A DNA stretch of 64,000 nucleotides, from the NCBI GenBank assembly GCA_031402225.1, contig JANNSD010000152.1, forward strand, positions 18,203 to 82,202, written 5' to 3'. Numbering within the stretch: the first letter of the stretch is position 1; the number at the start of each line of letters is the position of its first letter. The notes below the pieces were generated by a model. It saw only the letters and a program-made list of their open reading frames with translations. It was not told where the DNA came from and did not search any database. The position numbers and the translations under genes are program-made. Below, piece after piece: positions 42,337 to 50,743 of this stretch. The stretch is from JAGGAG01 sp031402225. Lineage in GTDB: Bacteria; Gemmatimonadota; Gemmatimonadetes; Gemmatimonadales; GWC2-71-9.

Positions 42337-43712
42337 CCGCGGCCGTGGATGAGGCGCTTCAGCGTCGGCATCAGCGTGAAGAGGAGCACGCAGGCCGTGA
42401 ACGACGTGACCACGAAGATCAGGAAGAAGTCGGCCTGCCCTCCCAGCAGCGTGAACACCTCGCCACGCGCCACCTTCTGGACCGTGCCGGCGAGGTAGCC
42501 GCCCGCCAGGTTCGCCGTGAAGTTGGAGAGGAACCAGACCCCCATCATCATGGACGCGATCTTGATCGGGGCCACCTTGGTCACGAATGACAATCCCACC
42601 GGCGACACGAGCAGTTCACCGCAGGTGTGCAGGAAGTAGAGCGAGATGAGGAAGCCCGGGCTCGCCAGCCCGCCCAGGTCGGACACGCGCGCACCGAGCA
42701 CGATGACCAGGAAGCCGAGCCCGAGGAAGCACAATCCCCAGGCCATCTTCACGGGCGTGCTGGGCTGCCGCGATCCCATCTTCTTCCACAGCAGGGCGAA
42801 CAGCGGCGCCAGCGTGACGATGAAGAAGGCGTTGACCGACTGGAACCAGGCGGCGGGTATCTCGCCGTTGGGCAGCACACCGCCGAGCCAGCCGCCGACG
42901 GCACGCTGGGTCTTCTGCTGGGCGAAGACGTTGAGGGACGAGCCCGCCTGCTCGAACGCGAGCCAGAAGAAGGCCACGAAGAACACCACGATGAAGATGG
43001 CGAGGACGCGGTCCTTCTCTTCCTTCGTCAGCGGCTCGGCTGACGCCTTGCCACCGTCCGCCATGCGCATCTGGCCCATCGGTATCATGCCAGTGTCGCC
43101 GAGGTACCGCTGGCGCAGCAGCATGAAGCAGATCACGCCGAGCGTCATGCCGACACCGGCGGCGCCGAACCCCCAGGACCAGCCGTACTTCGGGTTGGCC
43201 GCCAGCCAGCCGCAGACCAGCGGACCCAGGAACGCGCCGCTGTTGATGCCGATGTAAAAGATCGTGAACCCGGCATCGCGCCGCGGATCGTGGTCCCGGT
43301 AGAGCTGCCCCACCAGCGTGGACACGTTCGCCTTGAAGAAGCCGGTGCCGACGATGATGAGGAGCAAGCCGAGGAAGAAGGTGACCCGCGTGTCGGCCGC
43401 CATGGTGAAGTGGCCGAGGGCGATCACGATGCCGCCGATGACAAGCGACCTCGCGGTGCCGAGGTAGCGGTCGGCGAGCCACCCGCCGATGATCGGCGTC
43501 AGGTAGACGAGGCCGGTGTACCACCCGTAGAGCTGGCTCGCCTTTTCCTGCGTCCACCCGAAGCCCCCCGTCGTCGTATCGATGAGGAAGAGGATCAGCA
43601 GGGCCCGCATGCCGTAGTAGGAGAACCGCTCCCACATCTCGGTGAAGAACAGCAGCGCGAGCCCGCGCGGCTGCGTCGTGGGAAATGCGTCAGGCACGGT
43701 TGCGGCAGTCAC
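42333..43712 (-). CDS. POT/PTR-family proton-dependent peptide transporter
   Basis: A 459-aa MFS transporter with about twelve to fourteen membrane segments. 'LFFTEMWERFSYYGMRALLILFL' holds the ExxERFxYY proton-coupling motif, and 'FTIFYIGINSGAFLGPLVCGWL' the second family signature. It imports di- and tripeptides with protons. GTG 43712 opens the conserved N-terminus; upstream in-frame sequence is not transporter-like. Confidence 0.92.
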   Translation of the reverse strand: MTAATVPDAFPTTQPRGLALLFFTEMWERFSYYGMRALLILFLIDTTTGGFGWTQEKASQLYGWYTGLVYLTPIIGGWLADRYLGTARSLVIGGIVIALGHFTMAADTRVTFFLGLLLIIVGTGFFKANVSTLVGQLYRDHDPRRDAGFTIFYIGINSGAFLGPLVCGWLAANPKYGWSWGFGAAGVGMTLGVICFMLLRQRYLGDTGMIPMGQMRMADGGKASAEPLTKEEKDRVLAIFIVVFFVAFFWLAFEQAGSSLNVFAQQKTQRAVGGWLGGVLPNGEIPAAWFQSVNAFFIVTLAPLFALLWKKMGSRQPSTPVKMAWGLCFLGLGFLVIVLGARVSDLGGLASPGFLISLYFLHTCGELLVSPVGLSFVTKVAPIKIASMMMGVWFLSNFTANLAGGYLAGTVQKVARGEVFTLLGGQADFFLIFVVTSFTACVLLFTLMPTLKRLIHGRG

Positions 43713-43744
43713 GGGAGCCTTGGGTAAGCGGTGGCCAGGGCAGG

Positions 43745-44773
43745 CTACGGATGCTTCGACAGGATGTCGGCCAGCACCACCTGATCGATCAAGCCGTCCA
43801 TGCGCACACGGACGTCGTAGTTCTCCCAGTACATGAAATTGCGGAGCGCATCGAGAAAGGTCCGGTTCGCCGCGCCCTGTGGCTTCGCCAGCCATTTCTC
43901 CGGCTGATTCACGGGCTCGCGGAGCAGGATGGGCTCGAGTTGGGCCACGATGGCGGGCGTGATCACCACCAGGTCGGACGGCTGGCTGGAAAAGAAGAAG
44001 AGCACGTGCAGCGCGAGGAGTCGCTCGAGTTCGGCGATCGGATCAGCAGCGTCATAGACCCGGATATCGATGAAGCGATCGTTGGCGCCCAGGTAGCCGG
44101 CGTTCTTCCGCACCACCAGGAGCGCGGCCGACTGCATGCTCCGCTTGTCCCCGCCGCCAGCCTGGCCTGCCTTGAGCGCGGCCATGAGCCGCGTGCTGAG
44201 GTCGCCGGTCGTGCGCTCGAATGTCTCGGCCAGGTTTCGTACGGTCTGGTCGGACACCATGATGTTGGCCTGCGCCGCATAGCCGTGACCAACGATGACC
44301 ACACCCTTCCCGCCCAGCGTGCCGCCGGGCGACCCGGGCTTCCCCACCCGACCGCCAGCCCAATCGAAGGTCCTCGTTCCGGTAAAGCTTGCGGCGCCAC
44401 CCCGTGCGTCGACCATGCCCACTTGCCGGTCCTGCAGCATGGTGTCCGAGCGCATCACGATGCGCATCGCCTCCTCCGCGCTCGCACCCGTGGCAATGAG
44501 TTCCAGGCCACGCTCGCCAAAGGCGGTGTTGCTCAGGCTCTGCGTCGCCACGGCGCCGACGCCGGCCCTGGCCCACGGCACGATGCCCCCGACGTTGGGA
44601 AACTTCGACTCGACCGCGATCCCAAGATCTCCGGTCACCGAATCCCAGGCGACGATGCTGTAGGTGTGGGCGAGCTTGGCAAAGTGCGGGGGAGCAGTGA
44701 CTGGCTGTTGCGCCGCGAGCAGCGCCGGAAGGAACAGCGTGACCAGGGAACAGGAAACGGGGAGCGGCCTCAT
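43745..44773 (-). CDS. DUF1028 exported protein (Ntn-hydrolase-like)
   Basis: A 342-aa protein with a signal peptide (LVTLFLPALLAAQ). 'HTYSIVAWDSVTGDLGIAVESKFPNVGGIVPWARAGVGAVATQS' is the DUF1028 signature, with an Ntn-hydrolase-like fold. 'GHGYAAQANIMVSDQTV' also fits. A C-terminal extension of about 110 residues is not part of the family core. Function unknown; some relatives lie near amino acid and peptide hydrolases. The ATG overlaps the upstream coiled-coil gene (ATGA). Confidence 0.88.
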   Translation of the reverse strand: MRPLPVSCSLVTLFLPALLAAQQPVTAPPHFAKLAHTYSIVAWDSVTGDLGIAVESKFPNVGGIVPWARAGVGAVATQSLSNTAFGERGLELIATGASAEEAMRIVMRSDTMLQDRQVGMVDARGGAASFTGTRTFDWAGGRVGKPGSPGGTLGGKGVVIVGHGYAAQANIMVSDQTVRNLAETFERTTGDLSTRLMAALKAGQAGGGDKRSMQSAALLVVRKNAGYLGANDRFIDIRVYDAADPIAELERLLALHVLFFFSSQPSDLVVITPAIVAQLEPILLREPVNQPEKWLAKPQGAANRTFLDALRNFMYWENYDVRVRMDGLIDQVVLADILSKHP

Positions 44774-45327
44774 TCCTTCCCCATCTTCTTCTTGAGGAAG
44801 GCCAGCTGCTCGTCGACGGCGGCCTTGCGACGCGCCTGGTCCATCTCGGCTTCGAGGAGCGCGTCGGCCACATCCGTCTCCGGCCGGGCACCGCCTGCGC
44901 GCTCGAGGTCACGCCACGCATCGCGGACACTGTCTCCCGCGGCATCGCCTGGCGCCGCTCGGAGCGCTTCGGTCATTTCCGTCACCTCGCGCTCGGCCAG
45001 CATGAGTTCCTCCCGCTGCACGGTGATCCTCCGCTCAACCACGGCGAGCCGCTCGCGGTGCCGGGTGGCGAATTTCTCGGCCACCGCCACCGTCTCCAGG
45101 TCGCCGATGTCACCGGCCAGCTTGCCGCGGCGCTCGGCGTCGTCGGCCTGGCGTCGCTCCATCTCCAGCTGGCGCTCACTCGCGGTCAGGGCATCGCGCA
45201 TGGCGACCACCGCGACCTTGGCCTCGACGATGGCCGACCGGAGCGCACCCGCCTGGGCCCGCCGGTCGGCGGGTGGCGTGGCATCGGCAAAAAAGCGCTC
45301 CATACGTGCCTTGAGGCCCTCGAACAT
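44770..45327 (-). CDS. Coiled-coil hypothetical protein
   Basis: A 185-aa, highly charged, mostly helical protein with heptad-like patterns from about residue 20 to 115 and again near the C-terminus. No signal or membrane segment. It vaguely recalls PspA/IM30-type proteins but lacks a recognisable signature. The 4-bp overlap with the DUF1028 gene indicates co-translation. Confidence 0.7.
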   Translation of the reverse strand: MFEGLKARMERFFADATPPADRRAQAGALRSAIVEAKVAVVAMRDALTASERQLEMERRQADDAERRGKLAGDIGDLETVAVAEKFATRHRERLAVVERRITVQREELMLAEREVTEMTEALRAAPGDAAGDSVRDAWRDLERAGGARPETDVADALLEAEMDQARRKAAVDEQLAFLKKKMGKE

Positions 45328-45441
45328 GGTGGCTCCTGTTGCGCTGGAGTGCGCAGGACGCGGAACACTAGGCCCCGGGACTTGAGCGCGTCAAGCGACC
45401 ACGTGCTGCCGTGGCCCGTCGGCCGTCGTATCTTGCAGGCG

Positions 45442-46101
45442 ATGCGAATCCTGCGGCCGCAACCACGCTCCCGCTTCATCCTGCTTGTCTTCCTGACCGT
45501 CGCCCCTGCCGTGGCGGCAGCGCAGCGGGACCGGACGGTGGTCGGCGGCCAGGTGGGCTATGCCCGCAGCTGGATCTCCACCAACAACGACAGCCTGAAT
45601 GCGCTGTCGGAGGATCGACAGGGAGCCTCGGTCGGCCTGTTCCTGCGCACGCGAGTGTTCAAGGCGGTCTCGCTGCAGCCCGAAATCGACCTGACGATCA
45701 AGGGCGGGACCTTCCCGCTGCCGGGCACGCCGCCCGGGTCCAGCACCACGCTCGAGTTCGGGTACCTGCAAGTGCCCCTTCTCGTGCGATTCGCGCCGAG
45801 CCTGAACGGCCGCGGTCGCGGCATCCGGCCAGTGGTGTTTGCCGGCGTAAGCGCCGGCTTTGACCTGGGTTGCAGTGTTACCACGTCGAATCCGGTGGAC
45901 TCCCTGGCGGTCTCCGGGTGCGACGAGGCCTTCCGTTCCGCCGAGTGGGGCTGGCTCGTGGGCGGCGGGGTGCAATGGAATCTGCAGGGGGTAAGCCTGG
46001 GCCTGGAGGCGCGCTACATGAAGGCCTTCAACAGCTTCCTGGATTCGCCACTGGAGCCGAAGAACAACCTGTTCGCGATCCTGCTCGTCCTCACCATCTA
46101 G
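45442..46101 (+). CDS. Outer-membrane beta-barrel protein (PorT/OMP_b-brl type)
   Basis: A 219-aa protein with a signal peptide ending AVAAAQ and then alternating strands typical of small eight-stranded barrels ('VVGGQVGYARSWIS', 'GASVGLFLRTRVFKAVSLQPEIDLTIKGG', 'FGYLQVPLLVRFAPSL', 'VVFAGVSAGFDLGC'). Two cysteines in an extracellular-loop position may form a disulfide. Role unknown. Divergent from the coiled-coil gene. Confidence 0.82.
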   Translation: MRILRPQPRSRFILLVFLTVAPAVAAAQRDRTVVGGQVGYARSWISTNNDSLNALSEDRQGASVGLFLRTRVFKAVSLQPEIDLTIKGGTFPLPGTPPGSSTTLEFGYLQVPLLVRFAPSLNGRGRGIRPVVFAGVSAGFDLGCSVTTSNPVDSLAVSGCDEAFRSAEWGWLVGGGVQWNLQGVSLGLEARYMKAFNSFLDSPLEPKNNLFAILLVLTI

Positions 46102-46126
46102 CGGCATGTTCCGGGAGAACCACGTC

Positions 46127-46612
46127 ATGCGCCGGATCCTGTTGGCAACGCTCCTGGTTTCGTCCGCCTGCACCGGACGCGGCGACGGCCGCGGTAATCC
46201 CGCCTGCGGGATCGCCGCGCTGGCCGCACCCACCGCCGTGCTCGAGGCGTTCACGGTGCCGCAGCAGACACTCTCCGTGCCGCCCACGCGGCTCCCCGAA
46301 CGGCTCGTGGTGCGTCTCGCGGCTGGCCCGGCGTTGCCGGCGCTGGTGGGTCGCTCCGACTCGGGGCTGGTGGTCGGTGTGGAGGGCGCGTTTCCACCGC
46401 AGTCGGCCCCCGCGTTTGGCGTCCTGGTCGTCCAGCGCGGCGGTGCATCCCAGGGGGTGGTGCTGTTCGAGGGCACGCCCATCGAGGCCGCTCCGCGACT
46501 GGGACTCGTGTCGGTGGGCGGCAAGACGGTGCCGTTGTTCGGGGTCGAGGTGGACATGGCGGGGATCCAGGATGCGAGCTGTCCCCTCTTTCCCGACTCG
46601 ATCGCGCGGTGA
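46127..46612 (+). CDS. Putative lipoprotein
   Basis: A 161-aa protein with lipobox LVSSAC directly after a short hydrophobic segment. The remainder has beta-rich patterns and two further Cys residues, and no recognised domain. ATG 46127 has GGGAG 10 nt upstream; an ATG at 46106 would put extra residues before the signal. The stop overlaps the next gene (GTGA). Confidence 0.7.
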   Translation: MRRILLATLLVSSACTGRGDGRGNPACGIAALAAPTAVLEAFTVPQQTLSVPPTRLPERLVVRLAAGPALPALVGRSDSGLVVGVEGAFPPQSAPAFGVLVVQRGGASQGVVLFEGTPIEAAPRLGLVSVGGKTVPLFGVEVDMAGIQDASCPLFPDSIAR

Positions 46613-47331
46613 GCGTGCGTATCGCCGTGAGCGGCATTCGTCGTCACTGGGCGGGCGCCGAGCGGCAGGGAGTCAACTCCGCCTACGTGCTCTCCGTCCT
46701 GGAGACGGGTGCCATCCCGCTCATCCTGCCGCCGGCCATCGGCGCCGCGCGCGCCATGAGCGCGCTCGTCGGCACGGACGCGCTGCTGCTGACCGGCGGG
46801 GAGGACCTGGATCCGGCGTGGTATGGCGCGCCGCCGTCGCCGGCACTCGGCGAGCTGGATCGTGATCGCGACCTCTTCGAACTGGCACTCTTCGCGGCGG
46901 CGCGTCAGCGGGGCATGCCGGTGCTCGGCATCTGCCGTGGACTGCAGCTGATCAACGTTGCGCTCGGCGGGACCCTGTGGCAGCACCTCCCGGACGAGCA
47001 ACCGTCATCCGTCCGGCACGATCGAACGGACGCACGCCACCGCCGTACCCATGCCATCTCCATCGAGGCCGACAGCCGGGCCGCTGCGGTGCTCGGATGC
47101 ACGGCGATGGCGGTGAATTCATTCCATCACCAGGGCATACGCGACCTCGCGCCTCCGCTGCGCGCGAGTGCGTGGGCCGAGGATGGGCTGGTCGAAGCGG
47201 TGGAAGGCGCCAGTGGGGAGCCGTGGTTGCTGGCGGTGCAATGGCACCCGGAGGAGATGCTGGATGACGCGGCGGCGCCGGAGCGCGGCCTGTTCCGCGC
47301 GCTCGCCGAGGCCGCGGTACCGGCCTACTGA
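46609..47331 (+). CDS. Gamma-glutamyl-gamma-aminobutyrate hydrolase-like protein (peptidase C26)
   Basis: A 240-aa class I glutamine-amidotransferase-fold hydrolase. The nucleophile is Cys in 'MPVLGICRGLQLINVALGG', with His-Glu in 'LLAVQWHPEEM'; 'LLLTGGEDLDPAWYG' matches PuuD. PuuD-type enzymes split gamma-glutamyl amides in putrescine breakdown, but paralogues act on other gamma-glutamyl compounds. No other putrescine genes are present. GTG start overlaps the lipoprotein stop. Confidence 0.9.
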   Translation: MSVRIAVSGIRRHWAGAERQGVNSAYVLSVLETGAIPLILPPAIGAARAMSALVGTDALLLTGGEDLDPAWYGAPPSPALGELDRDRDLFELALFAAARQRGMPVLGICRGLQLINVALGGTLWQHLPDEQPSSVRHDRTDARHRRTHAISIEADSRAAAVLGCTAMAVNSFHHQGIRDLAPPLRASAWAEDGLVEAVEGASGEPWLLAVQWHPEEMLDDAAAPERGLFRALAEAAVPAY

Positions 47332-48044
47332 AGCAGGTTACCGCCGAATTGCCGCTCGATCCGGAGGGCGCTCACGCCGACCGGGAAGAAGACCCGGTCG
47401 CTGACCGCGTTGAGCGCGCTTCGCACCGCGGGGAATCGGCCGGCGGCGAGCCGCAGGATCGGCTCGAGGCCCGACGACTCCGCCAGCGCGTGATCGGAGG
47501 CAAGCTCATAGCCGCGGCTGCCCAGGGATTCGTAGTAGGTGACGTCGGGGCCGCCCTTCCGCAGCTGGCGCGCGGCGATGTAATCGGGAAAGAGCCCGGC
47601 CAGCCAGAGCGCATAGTTACCGAGGTGCACCAGCACCTTGAAGCGGCGCTCCCCGCCGGTGGCCTCGAGATCCTGCAGGATGTCCACGAGATAATGATGC
47701 CGCTGATCATCATGCCAGTCGATGCGCCAGGCGCGATCCCGATGGCCGAACGTCAGGAGCATCGCCGCCAGGTAGTCGGCGAGGTCTCGATCGTCGACGC
47801 CATTGCGCCGAAGCGTGTGGCGCACCATCACGTAGAAAAAGAGATGGTCGGACGGCACCAGCAGCGTGCGGACCGTCAGGAGCCGTTCGGGGAGATCGGG
47901 GTCATCGAGCAGGACGTCCGGCCCCTCGCGCTCCAGGCGCCGCTCGAGCGTGCGTCGGCGGACCGCCGACCCGCGACTGAGCAGCAGGAGCATGAGGTGA
48001 ACGTCGCCGGAGCCGAGGCGACTCCTGGTGTCCGCTCGTATCAT
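47325..48044 (-). CDS. Conserved hypothetical protein, mostly helical
   Basis: A 239-aa soluble protein of unknown function. It has amphipathic helices and conserved-looking segments 'LLVPSDHLFFYVMVRHTLRR' and 'FKVLVHLGNYALWLAGLFPDYIAAR'. No catalytic motif is recognised. ATG 48044 has a purine-rich GGGGGA 5 nt upstream. It overlaps the convergent C26 gene by 7 bp. Confidence 0.75.
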   Translation of the reverse strand: MIRADTRSRLGSGDVHLMLLLLSRGSAVRRRTLERRLEREGPDVLLDDPDLPERLLTVRTLLVPSDHLFFYVMVRHTLRRNGVDDRDLADYLAAMLLTFGHRDRAWRIDWHDDQRHHYLVDILQDLEATGGERRFKVLVHLGNYALWLAGLFPDYIAARQLRKGGPDVTYYESLGSRGYELASDHALAESSGLEPILRLAAGRFPAVRSALNAVSDRVFFPVGVSALRIERQFGGNLLQ

Positions 48045-48073
48045 CGGTTCCCCCGTCGTGACAGGCGAAACTC

Positions 48074-49141
48074 GTGATTCGGGTGCTGCATGTGGCGTCC
48101 GGCCGCGAGTGGCGCGGCGGCGAACGGCAGGTCTGGTTCCTGACCGGGGCGCTGGCGCAGCAGCCGGTGGATCAGGCGCTGCTGACCTCGCGCGGTTCCG
48201 AACTCGCACGCCGCGCGACGTCGGCAGGGGTGCGGGTCATCGAGGTAGACTGGGACATGGGGCTCGATCCGCGGGCCCTCTACGGCATTATATGCGAAAG
48301 GCGGGCCAATCCGGCACTGGTGCATGCCCATGACGGACATGCGCTCCGACTCGCCCTGTGGAGCGGCGCCAACCCGGTGGTGGCGACGCGGCGGGTCGCG
48401 TTTCCGGTGCGCGCGGGCGGCACCTGGACGAAGGTGTCACGCGTGATCGCCATCTCGGGCGCGGTGGAGGCAGCACTCGTGCGCGGCGGTGTGGCGCCAA
48501 GTCGCATCGCGGTCATTCCCGACGGCATTCCCGTTCGCGAGGTCGCCGGAGCGAAACCGTCCCGGGTACGGGCTGCGCAGGGCTGGCCGGACGAGGCTCC
48601 GCTGGTGGCCTGTATCGCGGCGCTGACCCCGGAGAAGGGGCACCACACACTGATCGACGCCGCCGCCCTGCTCGCAGCCCGGATGCCGGAGGTGCGTTGG
48701 GCGCTTGCGGGCGAGGGCCCCGGGCGCGCCCGGCTCGAGCAACACGTGGCAACCGCGGGCCTCGCAGGCCGGGTCGCCTTCCTCGGTCACATCGACTTCG
48801 TCGACCCACTCATCGCGGAGGCGACGGTGGTGGTGTCGGCAGCCACCAGCGAAGGGCTCGGCTCGACCCTGCTCGACGCCATGGCCCTCGGGCGCCCCAT
48901 CGTGGCCACGGCGGTGGGTGGCGTCCCCGAACTGCTCGCCTCGGGCAGCGGCGTGCTGGTGCCGAACGGGGACGCGGCCGCCCTGGCACGCGAGATCGAA
49001 CGGGTGCTCCGCAACCCCGCGGTGGCCGCTGCCATGGCGGCGACCGGACGCCGTACCGTCGAGGCCTACGAAATCGGCGGGATGGCAGAGCGCACCATCG
49101 GGGTATATCGTTCGGCTCTCATCAACCCGGTTTCCGCATGA
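48074..49141 (+). CDS. Glycosyltransferase family 4
   Basis: A 355-aa GT-B glycosyltransferase. 'VLHVASGREWRGGERQVWFL' is the N-terminal GT4 segment, 'IPDGIP' and 'ALTPEKGHHTLIDAAALL' lie at the linker, and 'SATSEGLGSTLLDAMALGRPIVATAVGG' contains the donor-binding Glu-x7-Glu-like motif. Donor and acceptor unknown; probably polysaccharide or LPS. The stop overlaps the next glycosyltransferase (ATGA). Confidence 0.9.
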   Translation: MIRVLHVASGREWRGGERQVWFLTGALAQQPVDQALLTSRGSELARRATSAGVRVIEVDWDMGLDPRALYGIICERRANPALVHAHDGHALRLALWSGANPVVATRRVAFPVRAGGTWTKVSRVIAISGAVEAALVRGGVAPSRIAVIPDGIPVREVAGAKPSRVRAAQGWPDEAPLVACIAALTPEKGHHTLIDAAALLAARMPEVRWALAGEGPGRARLEQHVATAGLAGRVAFLGHIDFVDPLIAEATVVVSAATSEGLGSTLLDAMALGRPIVATAVGGVPELLASGSGVLVPNGDAAALAREIERVLRNPAVAAAMAATGRRTVEAYEIGGMAERTIGVYRSALINPVSA

Positions 49142-49917
49142 TCTACGTCTGCATCCCGAGCCACAACGAGGCCCCGACCGTCGGGCTTCTGCTCTGGAAG
49201 ATTCGACAGGTCTTCAGCGCGTTTGAACGTGAGTATCAACTCCTGGTAGGCGACGACGGATCCACCGACGCCACCGGCGAGATCCTGCAGCCCTACACCC
49301 GCGCCCTGCCGCTCACCGTCGTCCGCTCCGAGGAGCGGCGCGGGTATGCGCGCACGGTCGAAGGCCTGCTGCGCCTCGCGGTGGAGCGTTCCGACCGCCC
49401 GAAGCGTGACTGTGCCATCATGATGCACGCCGACTTCGCCCATGGGCCCCACTTCATTCCCGACATGGTGCGCCACATCGACGGCGGCGCGGATGTGGTG
49501 GTGGGCGAGGGTGGCGCAGTCGGCGAGCCCTCGCGCAGTCTTCGGCTCCTCCGGCGGTGGGCGCCGGTGCTGTTGCGGAGCCGGGTCGGGGTGCCCGGGG
49601 TGAGCGATATCGTGTCGGGCTTCGTGGCCTTCCGTCTCATCACGCTGCGTCACGCGCTGCGCAACGCCCCCGAACCATTGCTGCGGACCGATGGCTGGGC
49701 CGCCAACGCCGAGCTGATCGGCCTCGCGGCACGCCACGCGCGCCGCATCGAGACGGTGCCGACCGTCGAGCGGCACGACCTCCGGCACCGGCCCAGTCGG
49801 CTGCGTCCCTGGGACACCGCCAGGGCGCTGTGGCGCTCGCGTGGTTCGCTCCACTTCGCTCCCCCGATCGAGAGTCCGACCGGCCCCGCGGAGCGCGAGG
49901 TCGAACTGGTTTCCTGA
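49138..49917 (+). CDS. Glycosyltransferase family 2
   Basis: A 259-aa GT-A enzyme. 'YVCIPSHNEAPTVGLLLWKI' and 'LLVGDDGSTDATGEI' are the typical nucleotide-sugar site; 'MMHADFAHGPHFIPDMV' carries the metal-binding Asp region (DxD variant, HADFAH). It resembles dolichol-phosphate mannosyltransferase-like GT2 proteins. Encoded with the GT4 gene (4-bp overlap) and a lipoprotein (TGATG). Confidence 0.88.
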   Translation: MIYVCIPSHNEAPTVGLLLWKIRQVFSAFEREYQLLVGDDGSTDATGEILQPYTRALPLTVVRSEERRGYARTVEGLLRLAVERSDRPKRDCAIMMHADFAHGPHFIPDMVRHIDGGADVVVGEGGAVGEPSRSLRLLRRWAPVLLRSRVGVPGVSDIVSGFVAFRLITLRHALRNAPEPLLRTDGWAANAELIGLAARHARRIETVPTVERHDLRHRPSRLRPWDTARALWRSRGSLHFAPPIESPTGPAEREVELVS

Positions 49918-50387
49918 TGGGGCCGCCAGAGAGCCGCGTGGGCCCCGCCCAGCGCCTGGCGTGGGGCTCGCTCGCGCTGCTGCTACTGGCGTGCGGGCCC
50001 AAGCCCACCGGGCCCGCGCCAAGTCCGCGCCTCGCCAATCCCGATGCAGAGAACGATGTCTCCCTGGTCATCGAGGCGGTGGTGGTGGGCGACGCCCGCG
50101 GGCAATCCACCGACAGCCTCTTCGCCCCGTCTGCCACGGTCACGGCAAACGGCCTGACCAGGTTTACCAGTCCGAGGCTGGCTGGGGTGGAAACAGACGG
50201 GCTGTCGGCGGTCACGGCGAGCGAGGTGAACGTGCGCGAGGGCGTCGCCTGGGCGACGTTCGACTACCGCTGGTTCTCCGAGGATAAGCAGCAAGTGCGG
50301 CTGGGCCGCGGCCTCATGGTGCTGATCCCGAAGCGAGGTGGACGCGGCTGGGTCATCGCGGCACTGCAGACGGCGCAGTCGCGCTGA
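49917..50387 (+). CDS. Lipoprotein with SnoaL-like (NTF2-fold) domain
   Basis: A 156-aa protein: lipobox LLLLAC after a short signal, then about 110 residues with the helix-plus-strand pattern of small NTF2/SnoaL-like domains ('VSLVIEAVVVGDARGQSTDSLFAPSATV', 'REGVAWATFDYRWFSEDKQQVRLGRGLMVLI'). Role unknown. It starts at the last base of the GT2 stop. A heptamer array begins 6 bp after its stop. Confidence 0.75.
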   Translation: MGPPESRVGPAQRLAWGSLALLLLACGPKPTGPAPSPRLANPDAENDVSLVIEAVVVGDARGQSTDSLFAPSATVTANGLTRFTSPRLAGVETDGLSAVTASEVNVREGVAWATFDYRWFSEDKQQVRLGRGLMVLIPKRGGRGWVIAALQTAQSR

Positions 50388-50392
50388 CGCGC

Positions 50393-50453
50393 GGGAGACG
50401 GGAGACGGGAGACGGAGGTGTTTCGATTTCCGTCTTCCGTCTTCCGTCTTCCG
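50393..50453. repeat. Inverted array of 7-bp repeats between convergent genes
   Basis: Three GGGAGAC units (50393-50413), a spacer of 14 nt, then TTCCGTC three times and TTCCG (50428-50453), approximately the inverse (GACGGAA). It can form a hairpin shared by the two convergent transcripts. The unit is purine-rich reading away from each stop codon, as in the octamer arrays. Confidence 0.88.
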
Positions 50454-50454
50454 A

Positions 50455-50667
50455 TCAGGCCGGCTTCCCCGTGATCGTTTCCTTCACCTTCGACGCCGTC
50501 TCCGGCGCGAAGAGCTTCAGCACCAGGTAGAAGAGCCAGCCGAGGAAGGCGAGCCAGAGCAACTTCCCGACGAGCCCGATGGCCACACCGAGAAGCCCGA
50601 ACAACAGCTTCGACGCAATGATGGCAACGATCGCAAAGATCGAGAAGCCAAAGAGTGACCGGACCAT
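50455..50667 (-). CDS. Small membrane protein
   Basis: A 70-aa protein with two hydrophobic segments ('FGFSIFAIVAIIASKLLFGLLGVAIGLVG' and 'LLWLAFLGWLFYLVLKLF') and a charged C-terminus. GGAGG lies 9 nt before the ATG. A possible ECF-type promoter (TGAAAC-N15-CGTC on the minus strand) is upstream, as for several stress-induced small membrane proteins. Function unknown. Confidence 0.75.
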   Translation of the reverse strand: MVRSLFGFSIFAIVAIIASKLLFGLLGVAIGLVGKLLWLAFLGWLFYLVLKLFAPETASKVKETITGKPA

Positions 50668-50695
50668 GCTATTTTCCTCCGTGGATGTTGCGTTG

Positions 50696-50725
50696 TTGAC
50701 GTGCCTTACGTCCAACGTTTCAAAT
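50696..50725 (+). promoter_or_regulatory. Promoter candidate before thiO, with an opposing ECF-like site
   Basis: Plus strand: TTGACG (50696-50701), 18-bp spacer, TCAAAT (50720-50725), giving a short leader to the ATG at 50744, which lacks a clear Shine-Dalgarno sequence. On the minus strand TGAAAC (50722-50717) and CGTC (50701-50698), 15 bp apart, resemble an ECF sigma promoter for the small membrane protein. Confidence 0.4.
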
Positions 50726-50743
50726 AGTTTCGTCTAATCATAA

